From JAENVT01 sp031412355 (GTDB taxonomy: Bacteria; Actinomycetota; Acidimicrobiia; Acidimicrobiales; Ilumatobacteraceae): a stretch of DNA of 8,729 bases. This document shows, piece after piece, positions 1 through 6,526 of this stretch. The stretch spans positions 1 to 8,729 of the forward strand of contig JANOCR010000021.1 of NCBI GenBank assembly GCA_031412355.1, given 5' to 3'. The position numbers were made by a program, and so were the translations under genes. The notes beneath the pieces were generated by a model. It had not been told where the DNA came from and did not search any database. It saw nothing but the letters and a program-made list of their open reading frames with translations. The number at the start of each line of letters is the position of its first letter. The first letter of the stretch is position 1.

Positions 1-48
1 CGTTATTTTCGCGGTTACGTGGGTGTCCGTCGAGACCTGTGGTTCTTT

Positions 49-82
49 TTGACACGGTAGGTGGGGTTGCTGGGGGTAGAAC
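49..82 (+). promoter_or_regulatory. Candidate promoter for the MoxR/VWA pair (weak)
   Basis: A perfect TTGACA -35 box lies at 49-54, upstream of the MoxR start at 141. The best -10 candidate is TAGAAC at 77-82, which matches TATAAT at 4 of 6 positions. The spacing is 22 nt, longer than the usual 16-18, and the -10 candidate overlaps the hairpin at 71-87. The -35 match is seen in the sequence. Its use as a promoter is inference and the spacing argues against it. Confidence 0.25.
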
Positions 83-87
83 CCCCA
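71..87 (+). promoter_or_regulatory. GC-rich hairpin in the leader of the MoxR gene
   Basis: TGGGGGT (71-77) and ACCCCCA (81-87) are perfect inverted repeats of 7 bp separated by the loop AGA. A slightly larger alternative pairing exists between GTGGGGTT (61-68) and AACCCCCAC (80-88), with one bulged base. No T-tract follows on either strand, so it is not a typical intrinsic terminator. It lies 53 bp before the MoxR start codon, so it could be a 5'UTR structure or a protein-binding site. The pairing is visible; the function is unknown. Confidence 0.4.
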
Positions 88-140
88 CTTCGACGAATGG
101 CGCTTCGCGTTCGCGCAGGTCGAGCGGTAGGGTCCAGCCC

Positions 141-1007
141 ATGGGTCACCGATTCGACAGCGTGCAACAGGTTCGCGATGGACTGAAAAAGGTCCACTAC
201 CTCGCCGACGAAGGGATCGCCGGCGTCGCGTTCCTGGCTGATCGGCTCGGCAAGCCGGTTCTGGTGGAAGGCCCTGCTGGCACCGGCAAGACGCAGCTGG
301 CCAAGAGTGTCGCCGAGATGACGGGAGCGCGGCTGATCCGGCTGCAGTGCTACGAGGGCCTCGACGAATCCAAGGCGCTTTACGAGTGGAATTACAAGAA
401 GCAGTTGCTGCGCATCCAGGCCGATCGCAACAGCGATTCGTGGAACGAGATCCACGACGACATCTTCAGCGACGAGTTCCTGCTGACCCGTCCGTTGCTC
501 GAAGCGATCACCGCCGAGGACCCGGTCGTGCTGTTGATCGATGAGGTCGATCGTGTCGAGGTCGAGACCGAGGCATTGCTGCTCGAGATCCTCAGCGAGT
601 ACCAAGTCAGCATCCCTGAGATGGGAACGATCATCGCCAAACAGATCCCCTTGGTCTTCCTCACGTCCAACAACACCCGCGAGCTCAGCGAGGCCCTGAA
701 ACGGCGCTGCCTGTATCTGCATATCGACTACCCCGACATGGAGCGCGAGAAGGAGATCGTGCTGACCAAGGTGCCCGAGGTCAGCGCCAACCTTGCCGAC
801 CAGATCGCCCGCATCGTTCGATCGATCCGCCAGCTCGACCTCAAGAAGGCACCATCGGTCAGCGAGACCATCGACTGGGCGCGCACGCTCGTTCTGCTCG
901 GTATCGATCACATCGAGGCACAGCAGGCGAAAGAGACGTTGCACATCCTGCTGAAGTACCAGACCGACATCGCCAAAGCCGCGAAAGAGCTCAGCGTCGA
1001 CAAGTAG
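141..1007 (+). CDS. MoxR-family AAA+ ATPase (CoxD-like)
   Basis: This is a 288-residue cytoplasmic AAA+ ATPase of the MoxR group. Such proteins use ATP hydrolysis to remodel or help mature a partner enzyme, together with a VWA protein. Visible motifs are Walker A GPAGTGKT (residues 44-51, Lys50), Walker B LLIDE (Asp134-Glu135), a sensor-1 region TSNNT with Asn177/Asn178, and an arginine-finger-like ALKRRC just after it. The conserved stretch CYEGLDESKALYEWNYKKQ is typical of CoxD-like members. I chose the ATG at 141 because it follows AGGG at 129-132 with an 8-nt spacer and because the protein proper begins there. An upstream GTG at 39 would add 34 low-complexity residues read through a hairpin. 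The length fits the family. The next gene starts 13 bp downstream and encodes the expected VWA partner, so the two are almost certainly co-transcribed. In CO-oxidising bacteria CoxD helps insert the Cu/S part of the CO dehydrogenase active site. No cox structural genes are in this window, so the client is unknown and I give no gene symbol. Confidence 0.93.
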   Translation: MGHRFDSVQQVRDGLKKVHYLADEGIAGVAFLADRLGKPVLVEGPAGTGKTQLAKSVAEMTGARLIRLQCYEGLDESKALYEWNYKKQLLRIQADRNSDSWNEIHDDIFSDEFLLTRPLLEAITAEDPVVLLIDEVDRVEVETEALLLEILSEYQVSIPEMGTIIAKQIPLVFLTSNNTRELSEALKRRCLYLHIDYPDMEREKEIVLTKVPEVSANLADQIARIVRSIRQLDLKKAPSVSETIDWARTLVLLGIDHIEAQQAKETLHILLKYQTDIAKAAKELSVDK

Positions 1008-1020
1008 TCGGCCGACGTTC

Positions 1021-2457
1021 ATGCTTGACCTGTTGGCCGGCTTCGTCACCGAACTGCGCAACGCCGGTTTGCCGGTGTCGCTTACCGAGAACCTCGAAGC
1101 CATGGAGGCCGTCCAGCACATCCCCATCGAGGATCGCGAGGCGTTCAAGTATGCGCTCGGCGCAACGATGGTGAAGAACAACGCCCACTGGCGCGCGTTC
1201 GAGACGGTGTTCGAGGTCTACTTCAGCCTGCGCGGCCCGGAGTACAACATCGTCGAGGGCGACGACGAGTTCGAAGAGATGTGGCGCGACGCTCAGGAGC
1301 AGATGCGCCAGGGCGATGGCAAGGGTGCTGCGGGCGGTTCGATGGACTCATTGACCCCCGAGGAGATGGCTCATCTGCTGATGCAGGCATTGATGAACGG
1401 TGATCAGGCGTTGATGCGTGCCTTGGCCCGGCAAGCCGTGCAGCGCTTCGCCGGCATGGAGCCCGGCCGGCCTGTCGGCGGCACCTACTACCTCTACCGC
1501 ACGCTGAGAAATCTCGATCTCGACTCGATGCTCGAGAAGCTGATGGAGGCCAGCCGTGAACAGGTTGGCGGTGAACTGACGGCGCTCGAAGAGCGACTCG
1601 AGCAGGACGAGTACAACGACCGCATCGAGCAGTTCAAGAAAGAGATCGAGGCCGAGATCCGTCGTCGGCTCGTCGCCGATCGCGGCGCCGAAGCGATGGC
1701 CAAGACACTGCGCAAGCCCTTGCCCGAAGACGTCGAGTTCATGCACGCCTCGCGCGACGAGATGGTCAACCTGAAGAAGGCGCTGTTTCCGCTGACACGC
1801 AAGCTTGCCGCACGCTTGGCGCGCAAGCGCCGCCACGGTCGCAAGGGGCCCCTCGACTTCCGCAGCACCGTGCGTCATTCGCTGAGCTACGGCGGGGTCC
1901 CGGCCGAGCCGAAGTTCAAGTACCCGCGTCCAGCCAAGCCCGAGCTGATGGTGGTAGCCGACATCAGCGGCTCGGTCGCCGCGTTCGCCCGGTTCACCCT
2001 GATGTTGGTCTATGCCATCCAGGGCCAGTTCTCGAAGGTCCGGTCATTCGTCTTCATCGATGGCATCGACGAAGTCACCGACTACTTCAAAGGTGTCGAA
2101 GACATTCAGGATGCGATCCACCGGGTCAACACCGAGGCCGATGTCGTGTGGGTCGACGGGCACAGCGACTACGGCCACGCGTTCGAGGTGTTCTGGGAAC
2201 GCTACGGCAAAGATGTCGGTCCGAAGACCACTGTCTTGCTGCTAGGCGACGCGCGCAACAACTACCACGCTTCGCAGTCGTGGGTCGTCAAGGAGATGCG
2301 CCAGAAGGCCCGTCACGTCTACTGGCTGAACCCCGAGCCGCGCAGCTACTGGAACACCGGCGACTCGATCGTCGGCGACTACGGCACCCACACCGACGGC
2401 GTGTACGAATGCCGCAACCTGCGCCAGCTCGAGGCGTTCGTCGAAAAGCTGGCCTGA
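1021..2457 (+). CDS. VWA domain-containing protein (CoxE-like)
   Basis: This is a 478-residue cytoplasmic protein of the CoxE-like VWA family, the usual partner of MoxR ATPases. The C-terminal third is the VWA domain. It starts with the strand ELMVVADISGSV, which carries a complete MIDAS motif D314-x-S316-x-S318 for a divalent metal. It continues through VRSFVFIDGID, a GHSDYGHAF turn and the strand TTVLLLGDARNNY, and ends with YWLNPEPRSYWNTGDS, a signature of CoxE-like proteins. The N-terminal half is mainly helical, with a strongly charged, probably coiled segment around residues 175-225 (LEERLEQDEYNDRIEQFKKE) and a basic patch LAARLARKRRHGRKG just before the VWA domain. No signal peptide or membrane helix is seen. 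The ATG at 1021 is the first start after the preceding stop; no clear Shine-Dalgarno sequence precedes it, so translation probably depends on coupling to the MoxR gene. Its stop lies only 6 bp from the stop of the opposing gene. The pair likely acts as a metallochaperone or remodelling complex; the target cannot be read from this window. Confidence 0.92.
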   Translation: MLDLLAGFVTELRNAGLPVSLTENLEAMEAVQHIPIEDREAFKYALGATMVKNNAHWRAFETVFEVYFSLRGPEYNIVEGDDEFEEMWRDAQEQMRQGDGKGAAGGSMDSLTPEEMAHLLMQALMNGDQALMRALARQAVQRFAGMEPGRPVGGTYYLYRTLRNLDLDSMLEKLMEASREQVGGELTALEERLEQDEYNDRIEQFKKEIEAEIRRRLVADRGAEAMAKTLRKPLPEDVEFMHASRDEMVNLKKALFPLTRKLAARLARKRRHGRKGPLDFRSTVRHSLSYGGVPAEPKFKYPRPAKPELMVVADISGSVAAFARFTLMLVYAIQGQFSKVRSFVFIDGIDEVTDYFKGVEDIQDAIHRVNTEADVVWVDGHSDYGHAFEVFWERYGKDVGPKTTVLLLGDARNNYHASQSWVVKEMRQKARHVYWLNPEPRSYWNTGDSIVGDYGTHTDGVYECRNLRQLEAFVEKLA

Positions 2458-2463
2458 CGATGG

Positions 2464-3534
2464 TCAGGGCGTTCCAACCGGAACATCGGTGGCCTCGATC
2501 GGTACAGGAATGTTGAGCGACGCGTTCAACGATGTGACTTCCATCGTGTAGCTAGTCACCCATGCGGCATCGATGCCGGTGCCGGGTTGAGGCGGGTCGA
2601 CACCGAAGAACAGATGGCGTACGAGACCGAACTCGTCGTAGCTGACGTTGACCGTAAGGGTCGTGGCGTTGGGCACGTCGAACAACCACGGGACTCTGGC
2701 GAAGATCGCCGGTGCGATCTCGGGGACTTTGGCCCGGTCGATCTGATAGTGCAGCGTGGTGACGAGCACTCCGTCGACCTCGCTCAGCTTCGATGACTTC
2801 GGCTCCATCGCATCTCGCAAAGGCTGATCGACGATGTCGTTGATCATCGGGATGTAGTCGGGCGTATCGAACGGACTCGGCGTCTCAGGCACTCGTGGCT
2901 GGCGTGTCCACGCCACACCGAACGCCTGGCCAGGGCGGAAAACGAACTCGCTGGTCCGGATCTCTTGCGACGCCGCGAAAGTCCCACCAACTTGGGTCTC
3001 GATCGTGCTCTGGCCGATCCCGGTCGCGTAGTCGGCCTGCACCTTGGTGATGCGGTTGTTCGGTGCGCCGTTCTGCACCGCGGACAGCGTGACCGAGTAC
3101 TCGGCACTGTTCACCGTGGGTCGAACGAAGGGCACGTCGGGCAACGGCGCTGCAGCCTCGTTGTGGCCGAGCAACTTCTGGATCGGCCTCGCATCCCGGA
3201 AGTAATAGCCGGCACCACCGACCATGCCGAGAAGAATCACCGTGGTGAGCAGTTTCTTGCTGCGCTTCTTCTTCGGCTTGCGCTTGACGGGGCGGACCTC
3301 CTTGGCAGGTTGCAAGAGGTCTTGGAAGCTGATTGCGGGCGTGCTGCTGGTGATCACAGGCGCCGGCGTCGACAGGCGCAGGGCCAGGGCCGGAGCAGCG
3401 ACGGGGGCAGATGCCAGGTCTGGTGTTGGCGTCGGCGGTGGGGGAGGTGGGGGAGGTGGGGTTGCAGCCACAGGGGCGACGTCGGGCGGTGACATCAGCC
3501 GCTGCAACGGGGGTGCAAGTTGAACGTCCGCCAT
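2464..3534 (-). CDS. Unrecognised single-pass membrane protein with proline-rich N-terminus
   Basis: I do not recognise this 356-residue protein. Residues 1-80 form a low-complexity Pro/Ala/Thr segment with nine consecutive prolines (26-34) followed by TPTP. Residues 81-94 are a strongly basic cluster (VKRKPKKKRSKK). Residues about 95-112 (LLTTVILLGMVGGAGYYF) form one hydrophobic helix. Residues 113-356 look like a soluble domain with many beta-strand-like stretches (AEYSVTLSAV, LVTTLHYQI, TTLTVNVSYDEFGLVRHLFF). The positive-inside rule predicts a cytoplasmic N-terminus and an exported C-terminal domain. No lipobox or cleavable signal is evident. The late VNVSYDEFGLVRHLFFGVD stretch loosely recalls exported LppX/LprG-like folds, but this is only an impression. 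The ATG at 3534 lacks a clear Shine-Dalgarno sequence and the next in-frame Met is at residue 14, so the start is uncertain. The gene is divergent from the helicase gene and convergent with the VWA gene. The nine-proline run would be expected to need EF-P for efficient translation. Confidence 0.8.
   Translation of the reverse strand: MADVQLAPPLQRLMSPPDVAPVAATPPPPPPPPPTPTPDLASAPVAAPALALRLSTPAPVITSSTPAISFQDLLQPAKEVRPVKRKPKKKRSKKLLTTVILLGMVGGAGYYFRDARPIQKLLGHNEAAAPLPDVPFVRPTVNSAEYSVTLSAVQNGAPNNRITKVQADYATGIGQSTIETQVGGTFAASQEIRTSEFVFRPGQAFGVAWTRQPRVPETPSPFDTPDYIPMINDIVDQPLRDAMEPKSSKLSEVDGVLVTTLHYQIDRAKVPEIAPAIFARVPWLFDVPNATTLTVNVSYDEFGLVRHLFFGVDPPQPGTGIDAAWVTSYTMEVTSLNASLNIPVPIEATDVPVGTP
3437..3461 (+). 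repeat. 9-bp G-rich tandem repeat (poly-proline codons, possible G-quadruplex)
   Basis: The unit GGTGGGGGA occurs twice in direct tandem (3437-3445 and 3446-3454), followed by a partial third copy GGTGGGG (3455-3461). On the minus strand it encodes part of the nine-proline run of the membrane protein (codon pattern CCA CCT CCC). The plus strand has three G-tracts of 4-5 separated by AGGT. Only three tracts of three or more G are present, so a canonical three-tetrad quadruplex is not complete; a two-tetrad form using the intervening GG pairs is possible. The G-rich strand is the template strand of the gene. Confidence 0.6.
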
Positions 3535-3641
3535 AACACTTGAATCATCGGCAGACCCTGCCGCATTCTTGAGCTTTGTGCCGCCTGAGTCGACCGAGAT
3601 AGGCCACTCGGCCCATCGCGTCGCCGGTACGGTGGTCGGTC
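3535..3641. promoter_or_regulatory. Divergent intergenic region between membrane protein and helicase
   Basis: This 107-bp gap separates two genes transcribed away from each other, so it should hold a promoter for each. I find no convincing -35/-10 pair. A TTGAGC at 3569-3574 on the plus strand has no good -10 at the right distance. A small perfect inverted repeat, CGGCAG (3549-3554) and CTGCCG (3558-3563) with loop ACC, sits 15 bp upstream of the minus-strand start codon and could be a leader hairpin or an operator. The position of the region is clear; the individual sites are not. Confidence 0.4.
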
Positions 3642-6425
3642 ATGGGCATTTCGTGCGTCTACTGCGGGGGACGCCACGACACCTCAGCCGAAGTACGCGA
3701 CTGTTGGTCGCGTAGTCAGAAGCCATCGACAAACGCCGAACCCACGCCGCAGGTAAGTCGGGTTCCGCGGGCCCATGCCACCGTGGCGATGCCGCATCTG
3801 GGCCGCAACGTTGTCGTGAGGCCCGGGCAAGTCGTGCCAGATGGTTGGAGCACGAGCCCGCGTCGCGTCGTCACCGGCGAGGATCTCCTAAGCCCGACTC
3901 CGTTGATCGTCGAACTGCGTCGTTGGGCCGACGACCGCACACCCTGCGTGTTCGAGATCGACGACACGACTCAGGTAGCGCTGCACCTACCGCAGACCAA
4001 CGTCGCTTTGATCCACGAATTGGGCCCGCGATTCACGTTCGAACTCTCTGAAGTGTGCCATCTGCTGTGGTCAAACTCCGTCGACGCCACCGATCCGGAT
4101 GGCTCCCAGTTTCCGTTGGCCGCGGCGGCAATTGCGCTGGGCGCCGCGCCGGCGGAAGCAGGCACGCCGGGTGATGTGGTGCTGGCCGACGGTACCGCGG
4201 TGTGGCTCGACGGCGGGCCCGTCCGGTACAGCGCGCCGATCGACGACATCGCAGTCCTGCATCGCGTCGCGGTCGAGCATCGGTCGTTGAGCCCATTCGC
4301 CTCGAACGCATCTTCGGCCGATCTGGCCGACGACCAGCTCGCCGCGGTGACCCATTCGGGAGGTGCATCGCGTGTGATCGCTCCCGCCGGCTCGGGCAAG
4401 ACGCGGGTGCTGACGGAACGCGCCCGGCATCTGCTGACGCAATGGCGCCTGCCCGCCAGTTCGGTGTGCCTGGTGGCCTTCAACAAGCGCGCCCAGGAGG
4501 AGATGAGCAGCAGGGTTGCCGATCTCACCGGGTTGCAGGTTCGCACCCTCAACTCCATCGCCTTGGCGGTCGTCAACGGCTCGGCTCCGTTTGCCAGCCA
4601 GCCCACCAGGATGACGACGATCACCGAACCCGACGTGCGCCGATTGATCGGCAAGCTGGTCGAGTTCCCCCGCAAACGGAACTCCGACCCGGTCGCTCTG
4701 TGGATCGAAGCCCTGTCGGTGGCACGACTGGGGCTGCGTGATCCACACACCGTCGAGGCGATGTACGACGGCGATGTCGACGGTTTCGCGACCGTGCTTC
4801 CTCGCTATCGGCACGAGCTACTGAAGTCGCACTCTGTCGACTACGACGAGCAGATCGTGCGGGCAATCGAGATCCTGCTTGCCGACGACGAGGCGCGGGC
4901 GGCGGCGCAGCTGGCCTGCCGGGTTCTGCTCGTCGACGAGTTCCAGGACCTGACCCCGGCACATCTTCTGCTGGTGCGGGTGCTGGCGGGCCCTGACGGC
5001 TGCGTATACGGCGTGGGCGACGACGATCAGACCATCTACGGGTTCAACGGGGCCGATCCCCAGTGGCTCATCGACTTCGCCGACTACTTCCCCCACGCCG
5101 GCGACCATCCGTTGCAGGTCAACTATCGGTGTCCGGCCGACGTCGTTGCCGCTGCCGCCATGCTGCTGCAACACAATGCACGGCGCGTGCCGAAGGTGAT
5201 CCGTGCCGCCACGTCGGCCACTGGGATGGTGTTCGAGCCTGCCGGCGACGTGGTTGCGTCCACGGTCAGGATCGTCACAGGGGCCATCGCCGACGGCTTC
5301 GGCGCCGACGAAATCGCGGTGCTGACACGGGTCAACTCGCTGCTCGCCCCGGCGCAGGTGGCGCTCGGATTGGCCGGCATTCCGGTCCACGGGGGTGTCG
5401 GCCCAGAGTTTGCAGATCGTGCTGCGGTACGCGGATCGCTCGCATGGCTGCGGCTGGCGACTGCCACGGGCGCCCTGTCGGGAGGCGATGTCGGCGAGGC
5501 GCTGCGCAATCCTTCGCGTCCGCTTCGTCCCAATGTCGCCAATTGGGTGACCGAACAGACATCGCTCGACGGGTTGCGCCGGCTCGTCGCACGGCTCAAC
5601 ACCCACCGCGAGGCCGAGCGGGTCGAGGCATTTGCCGCCGACATCGAGATGATGCAACGGCTCGCCCGGTCAGGCGCAACGACATCGGTGATCCTGTCGA
5701 CGTTGCACGATTCGATGGGGATGGCATCGACCCTGTCGACACTCGATACGCATCGCCACGGCATGAATCGCGCCGCGCAGAGCGATGATCTCACGGCCGT
5801 TGCCCAGCTGGCCACGCTGCAACCCGATCCATCAGCGTTCGAGTCGTGGTTGCGCGCCGAACTGGGTCGCAGTTGGCAACCCAACGGTGTCACCTTGGCG
5901 ACCGTGCACCGGGTGAAGGGCAAAGAATGGCCCGTCGTCGTCGTGCATCACGCCGAGTCCGATCAATTTCCGCATCGCCTGGCCACCGACGTCGAAGAAG
6001 AGCGACGCGTGTTCCATGTAGCTATCACCCGCGGGCGGGCGCGCGTCCATGTGGTTTCGGGCTTGCGACCTTCCCCTTTCATCGACGAATGCCTTCACCC
6101 GCCTGTGCCCGGGGCCCGGCAAGTCGCGCCGGCGGCGCCGCGCCCGACGTCGCGTCCGTCTGGGGCCGCCGAGCGGCCGGGCCGCGATCTCACCCCCGTC
6201 GAAACCCTGCTGTTCGAGGAGCTGCGTTCCATGCGTCGCCACCTGGCCGCCGGCAAACCTGCATTCACCGTGCTGTCGGATCAGACGCTTCACGACATCG
6301 CTCGCCGCCGCCCAGCGAGCCTCGCGGCGCTCGCCAACATCAAGGGCATGGGCCCCGTCAAGCTCGAGCGTTACGGCGACGCCCTGCTGGCTGTAGTCGA
6401 GACAGCGGGCGCCAACGACCAGTGA
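3642..6425 (+). CDS. UvrD/Rep-family SF1A DNA helicase with N-terminal CCHC cluster and C-terminal HRDC domain
   Basis: This is a 927-residue ATP-dependent DNA helicase, presumably 3'-5' as in UvrD/PcrA/Rep. Motifs in order are: Q-motif region DDQLAAVTHSGG; Walker A APAGSGKT (Lys253); Walker B VDEFQD (Asp432-Glu433); motif III GDDDQTIYGF (from Gly459); motif IV QVNYRCPADVV; motif V TVHRVKGKEW (His756); and motif VI HVAITRGR (Arg797, Arg799). All key residues are present. After a Pro/Ala-rich linker, residues about 851-921 form an HRDC domain (LTPVETLLFEELRSMRRHLA, then SLAALANIKGMGPVKLERYG), used by RecQ and mycobacterial UvrD2 for nucleic-acid contact. The N-terminus has C5-x2-C8-x3-H12-x8-C21, a likely zinc-binding CCHC cluster, followed by about 200 residues of unassigned sequence before the Q motif. 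Mycobacterial UvrD2 is about 700 residues and carries a tetracysteine cluster next to its HRDC domain; here the linker lacks one. The ATG at 3642 starts directly before the Cys cluster, with only a weak GGTGG upstream. The closest known relative in style is UvrD2, but the extra N-terminal region makes me withhold a symbol. Confidence 0.93.
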   Translation: MGISCVYCGGRHDTSAEVRDCWSRSQKPSTNAEPTPQVSRVPRAHATVAMPHLGRNVVVRPGQVVPDGWSTSPRRVVTGEDLLSPTPLIVELRRWADDRTPCVFEIDDTTQVALHLPQTNVALIHELGPRFTFELSEVCHLLWSNSVDATDPDGSQFPLAAAAIALGAAPAEAGTPGDVVLADGTAVWLDGGPVRYSAPIDDIAVLHRVAVEHRSLSPFASNASSADLADDQLAAVTHSGGASRVIAPAGSGKTRVLTERARHLLTQWRLPASSVCLVAFNKRAQEEMSSRVADLTGLQVRTLNSIALAVVNGSAPFASQPTRMTTITEPDVRRLIGKLVEFPRKRNSDPVALWIEALSVARLGLRDPHTVEAMYDGDVDGFATVLPRYRHELLKSHSVDYDEQIVRAIEILLADDEARAAAQLACRVLLVDEFQDLTPAHLLLVRVLAGPDGCVYGVGDDDQTIYGFNGADPQWLIDFADYFPHAGDHPLQVNYRCPADVVAAAAMLLQHNARRVPKVIRAATSATGMVFEPAGDVVASTVRIVTGAIADGFGADEIAVLTRVNSLLAPAQVALGLAGIPVHGGVGPEFADRAAVRGSLAWLRLATATGALSGGDVGEALRNPSRPLRPNVANWVTEQTSLDGLRRLVARLNTHREAERVEAFAADIEMMQRLARSGATTSVILSTLHDSMGMASTLSTLDTHRHGMNRAAQSDDLTAVAQLATLQPDPSAFESWLRAELGRSWQPNGVTLATVHRVKGKEWPVVVVHHAESDQFPHRLATDVEEERRVFHVAITRGRARVHVVSGLRPSPFIDECLHPPVPGARQVAPAAPRPTSRPSGAAERPGRDLTPVETLLFEELRSMRRHLAAGKPAFTVLSDQTLHDIARRRPASLAALANIKGMGPVKLERYGDALLAVVETAGANDQ

Positions 6426-6431
6426 GCCCCT

Positions 6432-6475
6432 GTGTGGGCGCGATTTGTGCCATATGTGGCGTATTGCCGCGCCCG
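6432..6475. repeat. Hairpin repeat unit, copy 1
   Basis: This is the first of two 44-bp units that match at 42 of 44 positions. Its outer arms GGGCGCG (6436-6442) and CGCGCCC (6468-6474) are perfect inverted repeats of 7 bp. Between them sits an inner inverted repeat, GCCA-TATG-TGGC (6449-6460), around the palindrome CATATG. The unit begins 7 bp after the helicase stop codon, in the spacer between two convergent genes. A terminator role is plausible by position, but no T-tract follows on either strand; a short AAAA (6477-6480) lies downstream on the plus strand. Confidence 0.8.
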
Positions 6476-6482
6476 CAAAATC

Positions 6483-6526
6483 GTGTGGGCGCGGCTTGTG
6501 CCATATGTGGCGTATTGCCGCGCCCG
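6483..6526. repeat. Hairpin repeat unit, copy 2
   Basis: This second copy starts exactly 51 bp after the first and differs only at its 12th and 13th bases (AT in copy 1, GC here). Both differences lengthen the outer stem to 9 perfect base pairs, GGGCGCGGC (6487-6495) with GCCGCGCCC (6517-6525). The inner GCCATATGTGGC (6500-6511) is identical to copy 1. The end of the guaB gene lies 32 bp further on. It is probably an extragenic repeat, a transcription barrier or a protein-binding site. Confidence 0.8.

Noticed and set aside
71..87. Hairpin read as an intrinsic terminator of an upstream gene
   Set aside because: No T-tract follows the stem on either strand.
39..140. GTG at 39 as the start of the MoxR protein
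   Set aside because: The added 34 residues are low complexity and read through a hairpin; ATG at 141 has an AGGG at proper distance.
15..1181. A 388-codon open frame on the minus strand over the MoxR gene
   Set aside because: It is antisense to a gene with clear AAA+ motifs, and has no recognisable domain. Long antisense frames are common in high-GC DNA.
3224..3523. Plus-strand 99-codon frame ending in a glycine-rich stretch, opposite the proline-rich coding region
   Set aside because: It is the antisense reading of poly-proline codons; the minus-strand gene has a coherent membrane-protein architecture.
6432..6526. Duplicated units read as a minimal CRISPR array
   Set aside because: Only two units, with a 7-bp gap instead of a spacer of about 30 bp, strong internal dyad symmetry and no cas genes.
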